From assembly GCA_009823505.1 (NCBI GenBank), contig VZQC01010551.1, positions 2,306,668-2,370,667 on the forward strand: 64,000 nucleotides of DNA. The letters run 5' to 3'. Positions within the stretch are counted from its first letter, which is position 1. The number at the start of each line of letters is the position of its first letter. The notes under the pieces were generated by a model that was not told the origin of the DNA, searched no databases, and saw nothing but the letters and a program-made list of their open reading frames with translations. The position numbers and the translations under genes are program-made. Shown here piece by piece: positions 44,761 through 55,548 of this stretch. The DNA comes from Rhizomys pruinosus (lineage: Eukaryota > Chordata > Mammalia > Rodentia > Spalacidae).

Positions 44761-46389
44761 AGATGTCTTTTCTTATAAGAGACTAAGAGATGTATTATAC
44801 TCTCTGCTGAAAGAGCAAAGAATAGAGGAAGGCGTCTTGCATCTCAGGTTTTCTTCACGTCAAGCTCTTCCTGGACTTCACAACCAACTAGAGAATGTGA
44901 ATGAGCTGAGAAAAAAATGTGGTAGAATTTGTTAACTAGAAATCAAAAGTGAAAAATACTACTTGTATATTTTCTATGATCTGCCTACCAGTACTATGAA
45001 AATAGAAGAACTGTAGATCATGAAATTAACTAGGACAGTTTGATCACTGACCACATAGAATTTTTGTTGAAATTTTATTTACCTGAACCACATTTTTTTG
45101 GAAAAAAAAAAAAAAAACTAGCTCTGTTGTTGTCTTAAGAAACAATCATCTGTTTTCTTGATTTGGGCTTTTGTTAATGATAATCTCCACTTAAATTCTT
45201 AGAAATCTGTGCCCTCCTCTTTCCTTCCTTGTTTCACTGTAATTTCATTTTAATCTCACATTTAATCACTCAGCAGAAATGGTATTCCCAAGGGTCTCTT
45301 GACCTGCCAAATCCATTGGTAAGACTTGGTATTTTTGTTTAATCCTTAACAGCACTTATCATTTATGCCTTAAAACTTTGTGATCTCTTTTTTTATTGTT
45401 TAGTTTTCCTTGGAACACTTTATGTCTCCACTATTATTTAAGGCAGTCACCATGGTCTTCCCTTTGAGTCTCCACGCTGTTCCTAAGTTATCTTTGACAC
45501 CTCAGGACTCTTCAATTAGTCTAGCTTTTCACTTACATTTTAATTGTCTATATGGTCAAATCTAATTTGTTTTCTTTCTGTCTTGCTGTCAATCATGAGA
45601 TGCTTGGAGAAATTTTGTTACTGGCATCACCATCTACATTGTCTCATATTGTCTCATAGTAATTTGATTTTCTGTGCTTAATGAGTTGACTTCAGAAATG
45701 GTTTAGTTTATTCATTATATCACAGTTATAGATGGGCGTTTCACTTGGACTCTTTAAAAAAATAGCACAGAATGTTCTAGATTGACTTCTAGGCCTTCTC
45801 TTTGTAATTCTAATCCATTCTGTTTGGCCCCTGATAATCTTTCTGGGGTAAGACAGGCTCTTTTTCTTCTGTTTATAGAGCATTCCTTGGTGGCTTCTTT
45901 TCTAATGAGCAAAGGCCATATGCTTTATATGGCAATGCAGAGCCTTTATTATACAATTATTTCTATCCAGCCTCATGTATTACAATTTTCCATTTGATGT
46001 CAACTTTCAACTTTACCAGATGATAGTGTACAGTTATCCCATGGTATCTATGGTGCATTGAGATCCATTTCGCTTACTCAGATCTCCAGATGTGCAAGTA
46101 TTCTGTGTGAAGTGGTATATTTGTCTATAACCTCTGAATAGCCTCTTGTATATACTTTAAAATATTTGTATTATACATAATACAATGTAAATGTCATGTA
46201 AAGAAACTTGTTTAGGCAGAAGTCTGTACATGTACAGTGCAGATGCAGTATTTCCTCCCAGGTATATAGGTGGTCGAATCTGTGGCTATGGAGAGCCCAC
46301 TGAACTTGCCTTCTATTACCTTAAACGTTCTTTGCCTTTGCTGGGGATATAACTAGAACTGAATATAGTGAAATCTTGTATTTTTTTTT
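44761..46389. other. intergenic, unique-looking
   Basis: 1.6 kb of A/T-rich sequence without SINEs. The short ORFs near 45,700-46,000 resemble nothing I know. It may include old, unrecognisable transposons. Confidence 0.45.
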
Positions 46390-46640
46390 AAAGAGACATC
46401 TTTTTATTTTTTATTTATTTTTGTATGTGTATAAATGTACTGTCTGCATGCAAGTTTGTGCACCCGTGTCGTGCAATGCCGCGGAGGTCAGAAGAGGGTG
46501 TCGGATTCCCCTGGAACTGGAGTTCTCCTGGAATTGGAGTTTCAGACGGTTCTCAGCCGCCATGTGGGTGCTGGGGATCGAACCCGGGTCCTCTGTAAGA
46601 GTGGTCGGCGCTCTTAACTGCTATGCCATCTCTCCAGCCC
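46390..46640 (-). mobile_element. B2/B3-type SINE, internal-duplication subfamily
   Basis: Complete young reverse copy with TSD AAATCTTGTATTT. Confidence 0.93.
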
Positions 46641-47214
46641 CAAATCTTGTATTTCTTTAGAACTCCATTTAAACAAACAGCTTGTATGCCTTTATGGTGG
46701 TATCTAGAGTGTCCTCTCAATAGTTTGTGTGGAACCAATTCTATTTCTTATGCCACACCATTTCCATGCCGGTAATGTACATGTTGGGAAGTTTCTTAGT
46801 TGTCACATCTAACACCTAATGTAATCTTAGGGTTCAGTAGATGTTTGGGGAAAGGAGCCTTAGGGATGGGGAGAGAAAATTAGTTCTTTACTATTCTAGG
46901 ATTGCAGCTGCAAAAAAACCTTGAGATCAGTGGGCACTGTTGAGAAACAAAGTTCATGTTTTGTATAGAAGTCTCTCAGATAATGTTTAAAGTAGATTGT
47001 AGATATGCAAGACCTGTGCAGTTTGAAGGGAGAATGTATTGGCTAAAACAAACTTTACAGTAGCATTTTTTCTTTTAGTAACTTTTCTGAAGATATGAAA
47101 GTTACTACAAAGTAAAGATTTTTAACAGTGCCCCAAATGATTACAATGGCAGTCCCTTTAAAGCAGACCTTATATTAATGTGAGGCAGAAATTTAAGCTA
47201 TTTCAAGAGTTTTT
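46641..47214. other. intergenic, unique-looking
   Basis: Nothing recognised. Confidence 0.5.
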
Positions 47215-47505
47215 TAAAAAAATTTTAAATTATTAATTATTATTTTTGCTGGTGGAACTGATGTAGACTGTATTCTGTACATTATGCAGTTGTGTGCCAC
47301 CACGTGACGTGGCAATCCGCGGAGTGTCAGAAGAGGGTGGTTAGGATTACCCCCTGGAACTGGAGTTCTCTGGATCCGCGTGGATCATTGGCGTTCCACC
47401 AAACGGTTATCTTCGGGCCGCCATGTGGGTGCTGGGGACGGAACCCGGGTCCCTCAAGAGCGGTCGTGCTCCAAAACCCTAGGCCAACTCTCCGTGCAGC
47501 CCCTA
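47215..47505 (-). mobile_element. indel-ridden B2/B3-type SINE
   Basis: Reverse copy recognisable throughout (GTCAGAAGAGGGTGG, GCCGCCATGTGGGTGCTGGG, CGGAACCCGGGTCC) but full of one- to several-base insertions and deletions. Its CpG sites remain intact. Confidence 0.82.
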
Positions 47506-47592
47506 TTTGCTAAAGTCTTAAATTTGTAAGTCCTAGTTATCAGAGAATCAATTGTGTTCTTTCAAGGTATTTTGGTGGGTCTCCCTGCTGAC

Positions 47593-47832
47593 AGGCTGGA
47601 GAGATGGCCTAGGGATTAAGAGCGCCGACCGCTCTTACAGAGGACCCGGGTTCGATCCCCAGCACCCACATGGCAGTCGAGAACCGTCTGAAACTCCAAT
47701 TCCAGGAGAACTCCAGTTCCAGGGGAATCCGACACCCTCTTTTGACCTCTGTGGCATTGCACGACACGGGTACACACACTTGCATGCAGACAGTACATTC
47801 ATACACATACAGAAATAAATTTAAAAAAATTA
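47593..47832 (+). mobile_element. B2/B3-type SINE, internal-duplication subfamily
   Basis: Young forward copy, 88 bases after the damaged one. Confidence 0.93.
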
Positions 47833-48357
47833 AAAAAAATCAGAAGTAATCATGATAACCCTCCCTCCCTCACCCTATCTCTCCCTTTTTTAGCTTATAT
47901 CCATTCTGTTGCAGGAGTGGGACAAGTACATTAAGGTGACACATTTTCAGTCAGTCCTGTAAAGCCACTTTATTGAGATTCAACAGTGTGTTTGTAGAAC
48001 TGTAGTTGTGGGTTATGGCAAGTGTGAAAAATGGACAAATTTCTCTTGTATATAACCCTGAGAATTGCTTCACTTAGCTTATATTTTTTATCTGTAAATG
48101 GTAGATATTATCTATCGTATTGATTGGTGAAAATTAAATGACAGAACATGACAAAGGCTTACTTAGCACATTGCTTGGCTTATTATACACTGTTAACTTC
48201 TACTGAAATTGAAATAGAAGAAGAGTTAGAAGAGTTGTGTGCCAGATCATAGTAAATCATTTCACACTATTGCCTTTATGCCTCTAGTTTGAGGCTGAGG
48301 ATAGGCATATGGGAAGAAAGTTTCATGAGGGAGTGGATGTTTAAAAAGTTATGTTGC
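47833..48357. other. intergenic, unique-looking
   Basis: Nothing recognised. Confidence 0.5.
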
Positions 48358-48360
48358 AGC

Positions 48361-48458
48361 TGGGCGTGGTGGGTCTCTGAGTTCAAGGGCAGCCTGGTCT
48401 ACATAGTGAATTCCAGGACAGCTGGGGCTATAGGGATACCCGTTATAATTTTTTTTAA
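48361..48458 (+). mobile_element. B1 SINE with internal deletion
   Basis: GCTGGGCGTGGTGGGTCTC jumps over about 45 bases. TSD AAGTTATGTTGCAG / AAGTTATATTGCAG. Confidence 0.9.
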
Positions 48459-48879
48459 GTTATATTGCAGATTATCTACTTTTGACAATTTGTGATTATA
48501 GCATATAGAAGATAGTGGTAGTGAACTTAATAACATGAATACAGGGCAAGCAAAATGAGAGTAAAACATTAAAGTGTAAGGGCTCATAAAACCTCTAAGT
48601 TATCTCCCTAGTGTTTGCTAATGAGAATTTTCCTTTAGTGCTTTTCATTTTTATCCTTCTACAATAGCATTTGGAATCAAACTGTATTGGTCAGATTGAG
48701 GGGTTGCTTCACTTGCCAAGTTTTAGTTTCTCTATTATGAGGTTTTCCACTTTGTCCCGCCCCATAGTGCTAACAGTACTTCTGTCATGAAGCAGGACAC
48801 TGATATGCACTTACTCAGCAAACAACCGATCAACATTAAAGTCTTTTGGTAGTTTGTACATGCTAAAATGTTTGTCTCA

Positions 48880-48985
48880 ATACCTGGGGGACAGAGAGAT
48901 GCGGGGAAGCAGATTCCTATGAGTTTGAGTTGAACCTGGTCTACAGTGTGGTCCAGGTGACATGTAGCAAGACCATGTTTCAAAA
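48880..48985 (+). mobile_element. old B1-like fragment
   Basis: Forward remnant CAATACCTGGGGGACAG to AAGACCATGTTTC. Confidence 0.6.
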
Positions 48986-49449
48986 AAAGAACATCCTCCC
49001 TGCCAAACAACAAAACAGAGACTGTGCTTTTCATGACTTAGGTGCTTAGTGATCTGCCTGCTCTTCGAGGTATGAAAATGATTAGTTTCCTTTTGCTATC
49101 ACTTCTGCTTATTAGTCAATATTCTACTTATTTGCTGAATTGTAGTATCAAAGTGGAAAAGTAGGCCAAATATAAGGCTAATGACTTAAAACTATAGTAA
49201 ACTCTTAATTCATAATGCCCATTTGTCAGTTACCAAGTTGAGACACATTTGTAGCTCTCCTGGGACACGTGTGGGCTGCAGGTTGGCCTCCTAATCCAAG
49301 TGCATATCTCTACTTCTAATTTTGGTACTTGAAAATTCTCCGTTGGTGCATTGTGTTCATGTTACACTAAGCTAGCTGGAGGAGAGGATCAAAAGATCAC
49401 AACTTATTAACTAACATTTCAGATAGAATTTTGCTCACAAATTGCTTTT

Positions 49450-49658
49450 TTAAAAATATTTTTATTGATGTTTTGTGTATTTCACTTATGTTTCAGTTCA
49501 ATTTAGACATAGTCCCCTTTCCCTTCCCCCTACTCTACCCCAGTTCATGCATTCTGCCATACATGTCATGCATCTTTCTCTCAGTTTTAAAGTTTTTCTC
49601 TGCAAAGTTTATTGTTTGGGGGCCACTGTGGAAAGCAGTGTGGAGAACCCTTAAAAGA
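49450..49658 (-). mobile_element. short 5'-truncated L1, probably 5'-inverted
   Basis: The 16-bp TSD CTCACAAATTGCTTTT lies at 49,434-49,449 and 49,659-49,674. The left part is reverse L1 3' UTR. The last 40 or so bases (GGCCACTGTGGAAAGCAGTG) look like forward L1 ORF2, as in twin priming. Confidence 0.65.
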
Positions 49659-49934
49659 CTCACAAATTGCTTTTACTCCAAAATTTTTAACAAACCTTTT
49701 GCTTAGACTAAAGAGGTGTCCACAAGTATGTATCCATGTTAAACTGGAAATTGGCATCAATAAGAGCCTCTAATGTTCGTTGTTTTTTGAAGCAGTATTT
49801 ACCTTATAACACTGTTAGTACATTTTGTTATAAGATTAGTATCCTAGCAAAAAATCTAGAAGACACTTTTCTGCAACACTGTTTATTCCATTTGTTTTTC
49901 TCACCTATAACCATTCTCTTTTAATTGTCTTTTT

Positions 49935-50084
49935 TTTTGGTCTTTTTGACACCGGGTCTCCTTTAGTCCCAGCTGTCCTGGAGCTCTCTATGTAGATCAC
50001 GCTGGCCTTGAACTCACAGAGATCCTCCTGCCTCTGCCTCTCAAGTGCTGGGATTAAAGACGTGCACCACCATGCCCGGCTTTA
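49935..50084 (-). mobile_element. B1 SINE
   Basis: Reverse B1 with TSD TTTAATTGTCTTT. Confidence 0.93.
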
Positions 50085-50261
50085 ATTGTCTTTCATTGCT
50101 TAATATTTAAAGTTCTTGGTACTAAGGCATACAATGATAACTTATGGTGCTGCTGCCTTAGGTATATTATAACAAATTAAGAGAAAAGTCTTTAAGCAAA
50201 CCCTTCAGATGCTATTAAAATTGATGTATCCTCATGTGTAACACAGGTTGTCTTTTTTTTT

Positions 50262-50481
50262 TTTTTTTGTATGTGTATGAATGTACCGTCTGCATGCAGG
50301 TTTGTGCACTCGTTGTGAGTGCTGCGGAGGTCAGAAGACGGTGTCAGATTCCCCTGGAACTGGAGTTAAAGATGGTTCTCAGCCACCATGTGGGTGTTGG
50401 GGATCAAACCCGGGTCCTCTGCAAAAGCAATCTCTGCAAGAGCAATGGCGCTCTTAACCACTAGGCCATCTCTGCAGCCCC
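50262..50481 (-). mobile_element. B2/B3-type SINE
   Basis: Reverse copy with TSD AACACAGGTTGTCTTTT. CTCTGCAA-type repetition (CAAAAGCAATCTCTGCAAGA) duplicates part of the B box. Confidence 0.9.
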
Positions 50482-50664
50482 AACACAGGTTGTCTTTTAC
50501 ATATAATTCCTATTCAGTTTCTTTTTCCTTTAACATTAGAATTGTTTGGGAGAGGAGAGACTTGTTGCACCTTTCTCCTCAACTATTCCACACAGAATTT
50601 TTGCTTTTGCTTTTTTCCTTTCCTGGGTCAGATACCAGCAAATTGCTCCCCGCATCACCACCTC

Positions 50665-50790
50665 CTTTTTTGTTTTTTTTGGTCTTTTTGAGACAGGGTC
50701 TCCCTGTAGACCAGGCTGGCCTTGAACTCACAAAGATTCACCTGCCTCTGCCTCCCAAGTGCTAGGATTAAAGGCGTGCGCCACCAGGCT
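50665..50790 (-). mobile_element. B1 SINE, internally deleted
   Basis: CTCCCTGTAGACCAGGC shows loss of about 30 bases; the end is also short. Confidence 0.9.
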
Positions 50791-50861
50791 TTCTTACCAT
50801 CTTCAATAGCTAAAATGAAAATATGGTGGTATCTTTGTTTACAAAATGCCTATGATATTTC

Positions 50862-50892
50862 ATCACTTCTCAGCTTTTTGGCTCAGGTCAAG
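50862..50892 (+). pseudogene. 31-nt fragment like the U2 snRNA 5' end
   Basis: The sequence matches the first 31 nt of U2 snRNA as I remember it with about five differences, four of them transitions. It stops four bases before the TMEM60 retrocopy. It could be chance or a U2 retropseudogene stub. Confidence 0.4.
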
Positions 50893-51379
50893 GGAAATTT
50901 AAATTCATGTCCAAGTTTATTAGAACACAGCCAGTCTATGGCTTTGCTACAAGGGCCAAATATTGCAGAAGGAGCCACGGATCCCTTAATAGAGAATCTT
51001 TGCTGTGTCCTAGCTAATTGCATGTGCTAATCCCTTCTTTTACTCCTATGAGAGCTTGTAGTTAGATAATTGTGAGAATAGTTTTACCTGAACTAAGTAA
51101 TTTTCTGACTTGTTCTAACAAACATGAAAGCTTTATTTGAAGTTAATATATTCCAGAGGCCAGTTTAGATTTCTCAGTTGAATTAGGAATCATCAAGCAT
51201 GGACTGTTCACTTCCAAATACTATTTTTCTGAATCTTTTTAGATACCCCAAATAATACTATATTGATAATTATAAGATTTGTAAATTTTTTTTTTTCTTA
51301 TTTAGCCTAGCTCTTAAAATTTCAGAAGCCTAGTTAAAGCTATCTTAATTTGTGGTGTTTGGCTGCTTGTGTTAGTTAT

Positions 51380-52305
51380 TTTTTTTTTAATGTGTATGAA
51401 TGTACTGTCTGCATGCAGGTTTGTGCACCCCTGTCTTGCAATGCTGTGGAGGTCAGAAGAGGGTGTCGGGTTCCCCTGGAAGTGGAGTTAAAGACGGTTC
51501 TTGGCCGCCATGTGGGGGCTGGGGAGTGAACCCGGCTGGGTCCTCTGCAAGAGCTCTTAACCACTAGGCCATTTCTCCAGCCCCAGTGTTATCTTTTTTT
51601 AATATGGGAAAACTACATTAAAATCTGGAAGGCGGTCTGGGGAGATGGCGCAGTGGGCGAAGTGCTGCTAAAGCATGAGGACCTGAGTTGGGATATATAG
51701 CACTCACAGAAGCTGGGCATTTGTAACCTTGGACCCAGATCCAAAAGCAAAGGCCTCATAGGACAAAGACAGCTTCAAGGTTGGAGAGCTTCACCTTCAG
51801 ATCGCTCAAGTAATGCCACCTGGCTTTCACTGGAATTGGTTAAGTGCCTACTATGGTAGTCATATAACTTGTAAGAGTGAATGGGGTTAGAAGGACATGG
51901 CACACACCTTTGACCTTTGATCCCAGCACTTTTGAGGCAGAGGCAGTCATATCTTTGTGCCATCCAGTACAGCCTGGTCTGCATAGTGACTTCTGGGCTA
52001 GCTAGGGCTTCAGGAGAGACCTGGGATCAAAAAAATAAAAAAAAAGGTGGGGGGGTGGCACTAAATTCCTGAGGTCCCAGAACAAGTAGGCATAACTGGT
52101 TCCTAACATAATTGGAATGAAAGTTCCCCTTAAATATTAGGAATAGGTAGTTAGTCATCATAAATAGTAGGAAGAGCTTTTTTTTTTTCTTGTCTTTTTG
52201 AGACTGGGTCTCCCTATAGCCCAGGCTGGCCTTGAACTCAGAGATCTGACTGCCTCTGCCTCCCAAGTGCTAGGATTAAAGGAGTTCACCACCACGCCTG
52301 GCTTA
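51380..52305. mobile_element. SINEs inside the copied TMEM60 3' UTR
   Basis: Reverse B2 51,380-51,585 (TSD GTGTTAGTTATTT/GTGTTATCTTT), forward old SINE 51,633-51,785, forward B1 51,890-52,030, and reverse B1 52,182-52,305 (TSD TAGGAAGAGCTTTT). The same four occur in the second copy at 54,115-55,045, so they were part of the transcript or template. Confidence 0.85.
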
Positions 52306-52807
52306 GGAAGAGCTTTTAAAAAGGAAACCTAACCTACATAAAAATCATTAAACTCTGAGATTCTGGGTGTGAACATGAAGTGGCATTCCTAATTATATAA
52401 GGAACAATTTTTTCCTTCATTTTTAGAAGCCATCAGTTACCATTACTTTGGTTACACTAGTCACAATTCAATAAACTTCAGTTCTGGAGACTAAAGGCTT
52501 CATATTTTATGTACTTTGAATATTGGCCACATACTTATAACAAGTCATTCAAGAGGCATGTGGAAAAATGAGGTCAAAAACAAACTTTATTTATACAGGG
52601 AAAATAAAGATACCAGTAACTCAAATATTGAATAATTCAGTTTTGGGTTTGCTAGAAGTTTGTGATTCACCAAACCTGTTCTAGAAAAGCAGTCCAAGAT
52701 TACACTGATATTTTCCCTCAGTTCTCTGGTATTCTTGAAGCTTGCAAATATTCAGAACACTTTATAGCTTGCTGAACAGTAATAGAAATGAGAGGTATAC
52801 TTCGAAG

Positions 52808-53209
52808 TCAGTCTCTCACAAAAAAGACATTATATCCAAGTTCTGTCAAAGCCCCAACCAATAAGGCCCATAAAGGAATAAAAACATAGGAAAGATTCAT
52901 GGTCGTAAACTGTTCAAGTTTAGCGCACAGTGCGAGGCAGAAGGCTAACTTAAGAAGCATTGCAATGAGGTACCAGGCTTTTTTTTTAATATTGTGTGAT
53001 CCATATCGAGGGTCAAAAGCAGACTTACATCGCCCAGCCATCTTCACAATAAGCATGACGAGAAGGATAGTATCAAATATCCAGACTGGAATAAATATAA
53101 GGAACCAGTTCCAAGGAGCCTTCTCATCCAGTTTTAACACCAACATGATCAAGAAGAGTAATGTGAAAAGCCAGGTGAGCAGTACTCTTTGAGCCAAGGA
53201 CATTCTCAT
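52808..53209 (-). CDS. TMEM60-like intact reading frame in the retrocopy
   Basis: 133 codons plus stop, the usual length of TMEM60, a small multi-pass membrane protein of unknown molecular role. Four hydrophobic segments lie at residues 8-25, 34-56, 78-96 and 105-124, with a short basic loop (KMAGRCKS) between the second and third. There is no premature stop. It carries the 5' UTR of TMEM60, but transcription at this position is unknown because the promoter would lie upstream of the copied mRNA. Its residues around 72-77 (HNIKKK) agree with the family, whereas the intron-bearing copy is shifted there. Confidence 0.8.
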   Translation of the reverse strand: MRMSLAQRVLLTWLFTLLFLIMLVLKLDEKAPWNWFLIFIPVWIFDTILLVMLIVKMAGRCKSAFDPRYGSHNIKKKAWYLIAMLLKLAFCLALCAKLEQFTTMNLSYVFIPLWALLVGALTELGYNVFFVRD

Positions 53210-53582
53210 TTAAACAGTGTAAAGAGGCTGTTGCAGGGCTGAAATAAGGGAAACACACCCTGTTACATTTCAATAGTTAGGCGTGAGTATGCAAATAGTT
53301 CTCTCTCCATGTCCATCTGCTTGCGCTTTACTTAGTTCGAAATGTTTGGAAGTCCAGTACTTTCCTGGTAGTGCGGCTGGAGGGAGAGCCGAGAGGGCAG
53401 CGAAGGTCGGGAAATTCGCCAGTTTGGATCCTTGTCCTCTTCCACACTTCCCCCCCATTAAACCCTGAACCTGTCACATGATAATTAAGAACAAGATTCA
53501 GTTCCGTCCATCCAAACCGCTGCGGTGGAGATGCTCCAGTTCCACCTCAAAGCCCCGCCCATATCCGGGGCTCCCAGTCATG

Positions 53583-53644
53583 TTTTTTTTTTTTTTTTAA
53601 TTAGTTTTTATTGATGCTTTGTGCATTTCATACATTTTTCCAAT
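53583..53644 (-). mobile_element. L1 3' end with poly(A) tract
   Basis: On the - strand: ATGAAATGCACAAAGCATC, then AATAAAAACTAATT, then A16. This matches the rodent L1 3' end seen at 21,050-21,090. It sits between the two TMEM60 copies and is cut by the N at 53,645. Confidence 0.7.
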
Positions 53645-53645
53645 N
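53645..53645. other. single N, probable assembly join
   Basis: One undetermined base precisely where L1 sequence stops and the second TMEM60 copy begins. Confidence 0.9.
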
Positions 53646-55548
53646 ATTTAAATTCATGTCCAAGTTTATTAGAACACAGCCAGTCTATGGCTTTGCTACA
53701 AGGGCCAAATATTGCAGAAGGAGCCACGGATCCCTTAATAGAGAATCTTTGCTGTGTCCTAGCTAATTGCATGTGCTAATCCCTTCTTTTACTCCTATGA
53801 GAGCTTGTAGTTAGATAATTGTGAGAATAGTTTTACCTGAACTAAGTAATTTTCTGACTTGTTCTAACAAACATGAAAGCTTTATTTGAAGTTAATATAT
53901 TCCAGAGGCCAGTTTAGATTTCTCAGTTGAATTAGGAATCATCAAGCATGGACTGTTCACTTCCAAATACTATTTTTCGAATCCTTTTAAACAATATAAA
54001 AAAAAAATATAATTATAAAAAAAATTTTTTTTTCTTATTTAGCCTAGCTCTTAAAATTTCAGAAGCCTAGTTAAAGCTATCTTAATTTGTGGTGTTTGGC
54101 TGCTTGTGTTAGTTATTTTTTTTTAAATGTGTATGAATGTACTGTCTGCATGCAGGTTTGTGCACCCCTGTCTTGCAATGCTGTGGAGGTCAGAAGAGGG
54201 TGTCGGTTCCCCTGATGGAGTTGGAATTGAGTGGACGGTTTTGGCCGCCATGTGGGTGCTGGGGAGTGAACCCGGCTGGGTCCTCTGCAAGAGCTCTTAA
54301 CCACTAGGCCATTCTCTCCAGCCCCAGTGTTATCTTTTTTTAATATGGGAAAACTACATTAAAATCTGGAAGGCGGTCTGGGGAGATGGCGCAGTGGGCG
54401 AAGTGCTGCTAAAGATGAGGACCTGAGTTGGGATATATAGCACTCACAGAAGCTGGGCATTTGTAACCTTGGACCCAGATCCAAAAGCAAAGGCCTCATA
54501 GGACAAAGACAGCTTCAAGGTTGGAGAGCTTCACCTTCAGATCGCTCAAGTAATGCCACCTGGCTTTCACTGGAATTGGTTAAGTGCCTACTATGGTAGT
54601 CATATAACTTGTAAGAGTGAATGGGGTTAGAAGGACATGGCACACACCTTTGACCTTTGATCCCAGCACTTTTGAGGCAGAGGCAGTCAATATCTTTGTG
54701 CCATCCAGTCAGCTGGTCTGCATAGTGACTTCTGGGCTAGCTAGGGCTTCAGGAGAGACCTGGGATCAAAAAAAATAAAAAAAAAGGTGGGGGGGTGGCA
54801 CTAAATTCCTGAGGTCCCAGAACAAGTAGGCATAACTGGTTCCTAACATAATTGGAATGAAAGTTCCCCTTAAATATTAGGAATAGGTAGTTAGTCATCA
54901 TAAATAGTAGGAAGAGCTTTTTTTTTTTTCTTGTCTTTTTGAGGACTGGGTCTCCCTATAGCCCAGGCTGGCCTTGAACTCAGAGATCTGACTGCCTCTG
55001 CCTCCCAAGTGCTAGGATTAAAGGAGTTCACCACCACGCCTGGCTTAGGAAGAGCTTTTAAAAAGGAAACCTAACCTACATAAAAATCATAAACTCTGAG
55101 ATTCTGGTGGTGAACATGAAGTGGCATTCCTAATTATATAAGGAACAATTTTTTCCTTCATTTTTAGAAGCCATCAGTTACCATTACTTTGGTTACACTA
55201 GTCACAATTCAATAAACTTCAGTTCTGGAGACTAAAGGCTTCATATTTTATGTACTTTGAATATTGGCCACATACTTATAACAAGTCATTCAAGAGGCAT
55301 GTGGAAAAATGAGGTCAAAAACAAACTTTATTTATACAGGGAAAATAAAGATACCAGTAACTCAAATATTGAATAATTCAGTTTTGGGTTTGCTAGAAGT
55401 TTGTGATTCACCAAACCTGTTCTAGAAAAGCAGTCCAAGATTACACTGATATTTTCCCTCAGTTCTCTGGTATTCTTGAAGCTTGCAAATATTCAGAACA
55501 CTTTATAGCTTGCTGAACAGTAATAGAAATGAGAGGTATACTTCGAAG
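53646..55548 (-). other. TMEM60: TMEM60 3' UTR and 3' flank, intron-bearing copy
   Basis: Aligned with 50,897-52,807. Differences are mainly one- to three-base indels plus two scrambled stretches near 53,975-54,030 and 54,208-54,245. AATAAA (- strand) occurs near 55,330 and 53,670, giving a short and a long 3' UTR. The long form includes four SINEs. Confidence 0.7.

Larger units (their letters stand above)
50897..53572 (-). mobile_element. processed retrocopy of a full-length TMEM60 mRNA
   Basis: Read on the - strand it gives exon 1 (53,572-53,365), exon 2 (53,364-53,260) and the coding exon (53,259 down) joined exactly at the GT-AG borders of the intron-bearing gene, followed by about 1.9 kb of 3' UTR. 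An AATAAA at 50,922-50,917 lies about 20 bases before its end. Exon 1 differs from the genuine exon by two C-to-T changes (one at a CpG) and a shorter C run; exon 2 is identical. No poly(A) tract and no TSD are visible. A genuine young retrocopy is likely, but assembly artefact remains possible. Confidence 0.8.

Noticed and set aside
52899..53192. 97-codon + strand ORF opposite TMEM60
   Set aside because: Antisense shadow of the TMEM60 frame.
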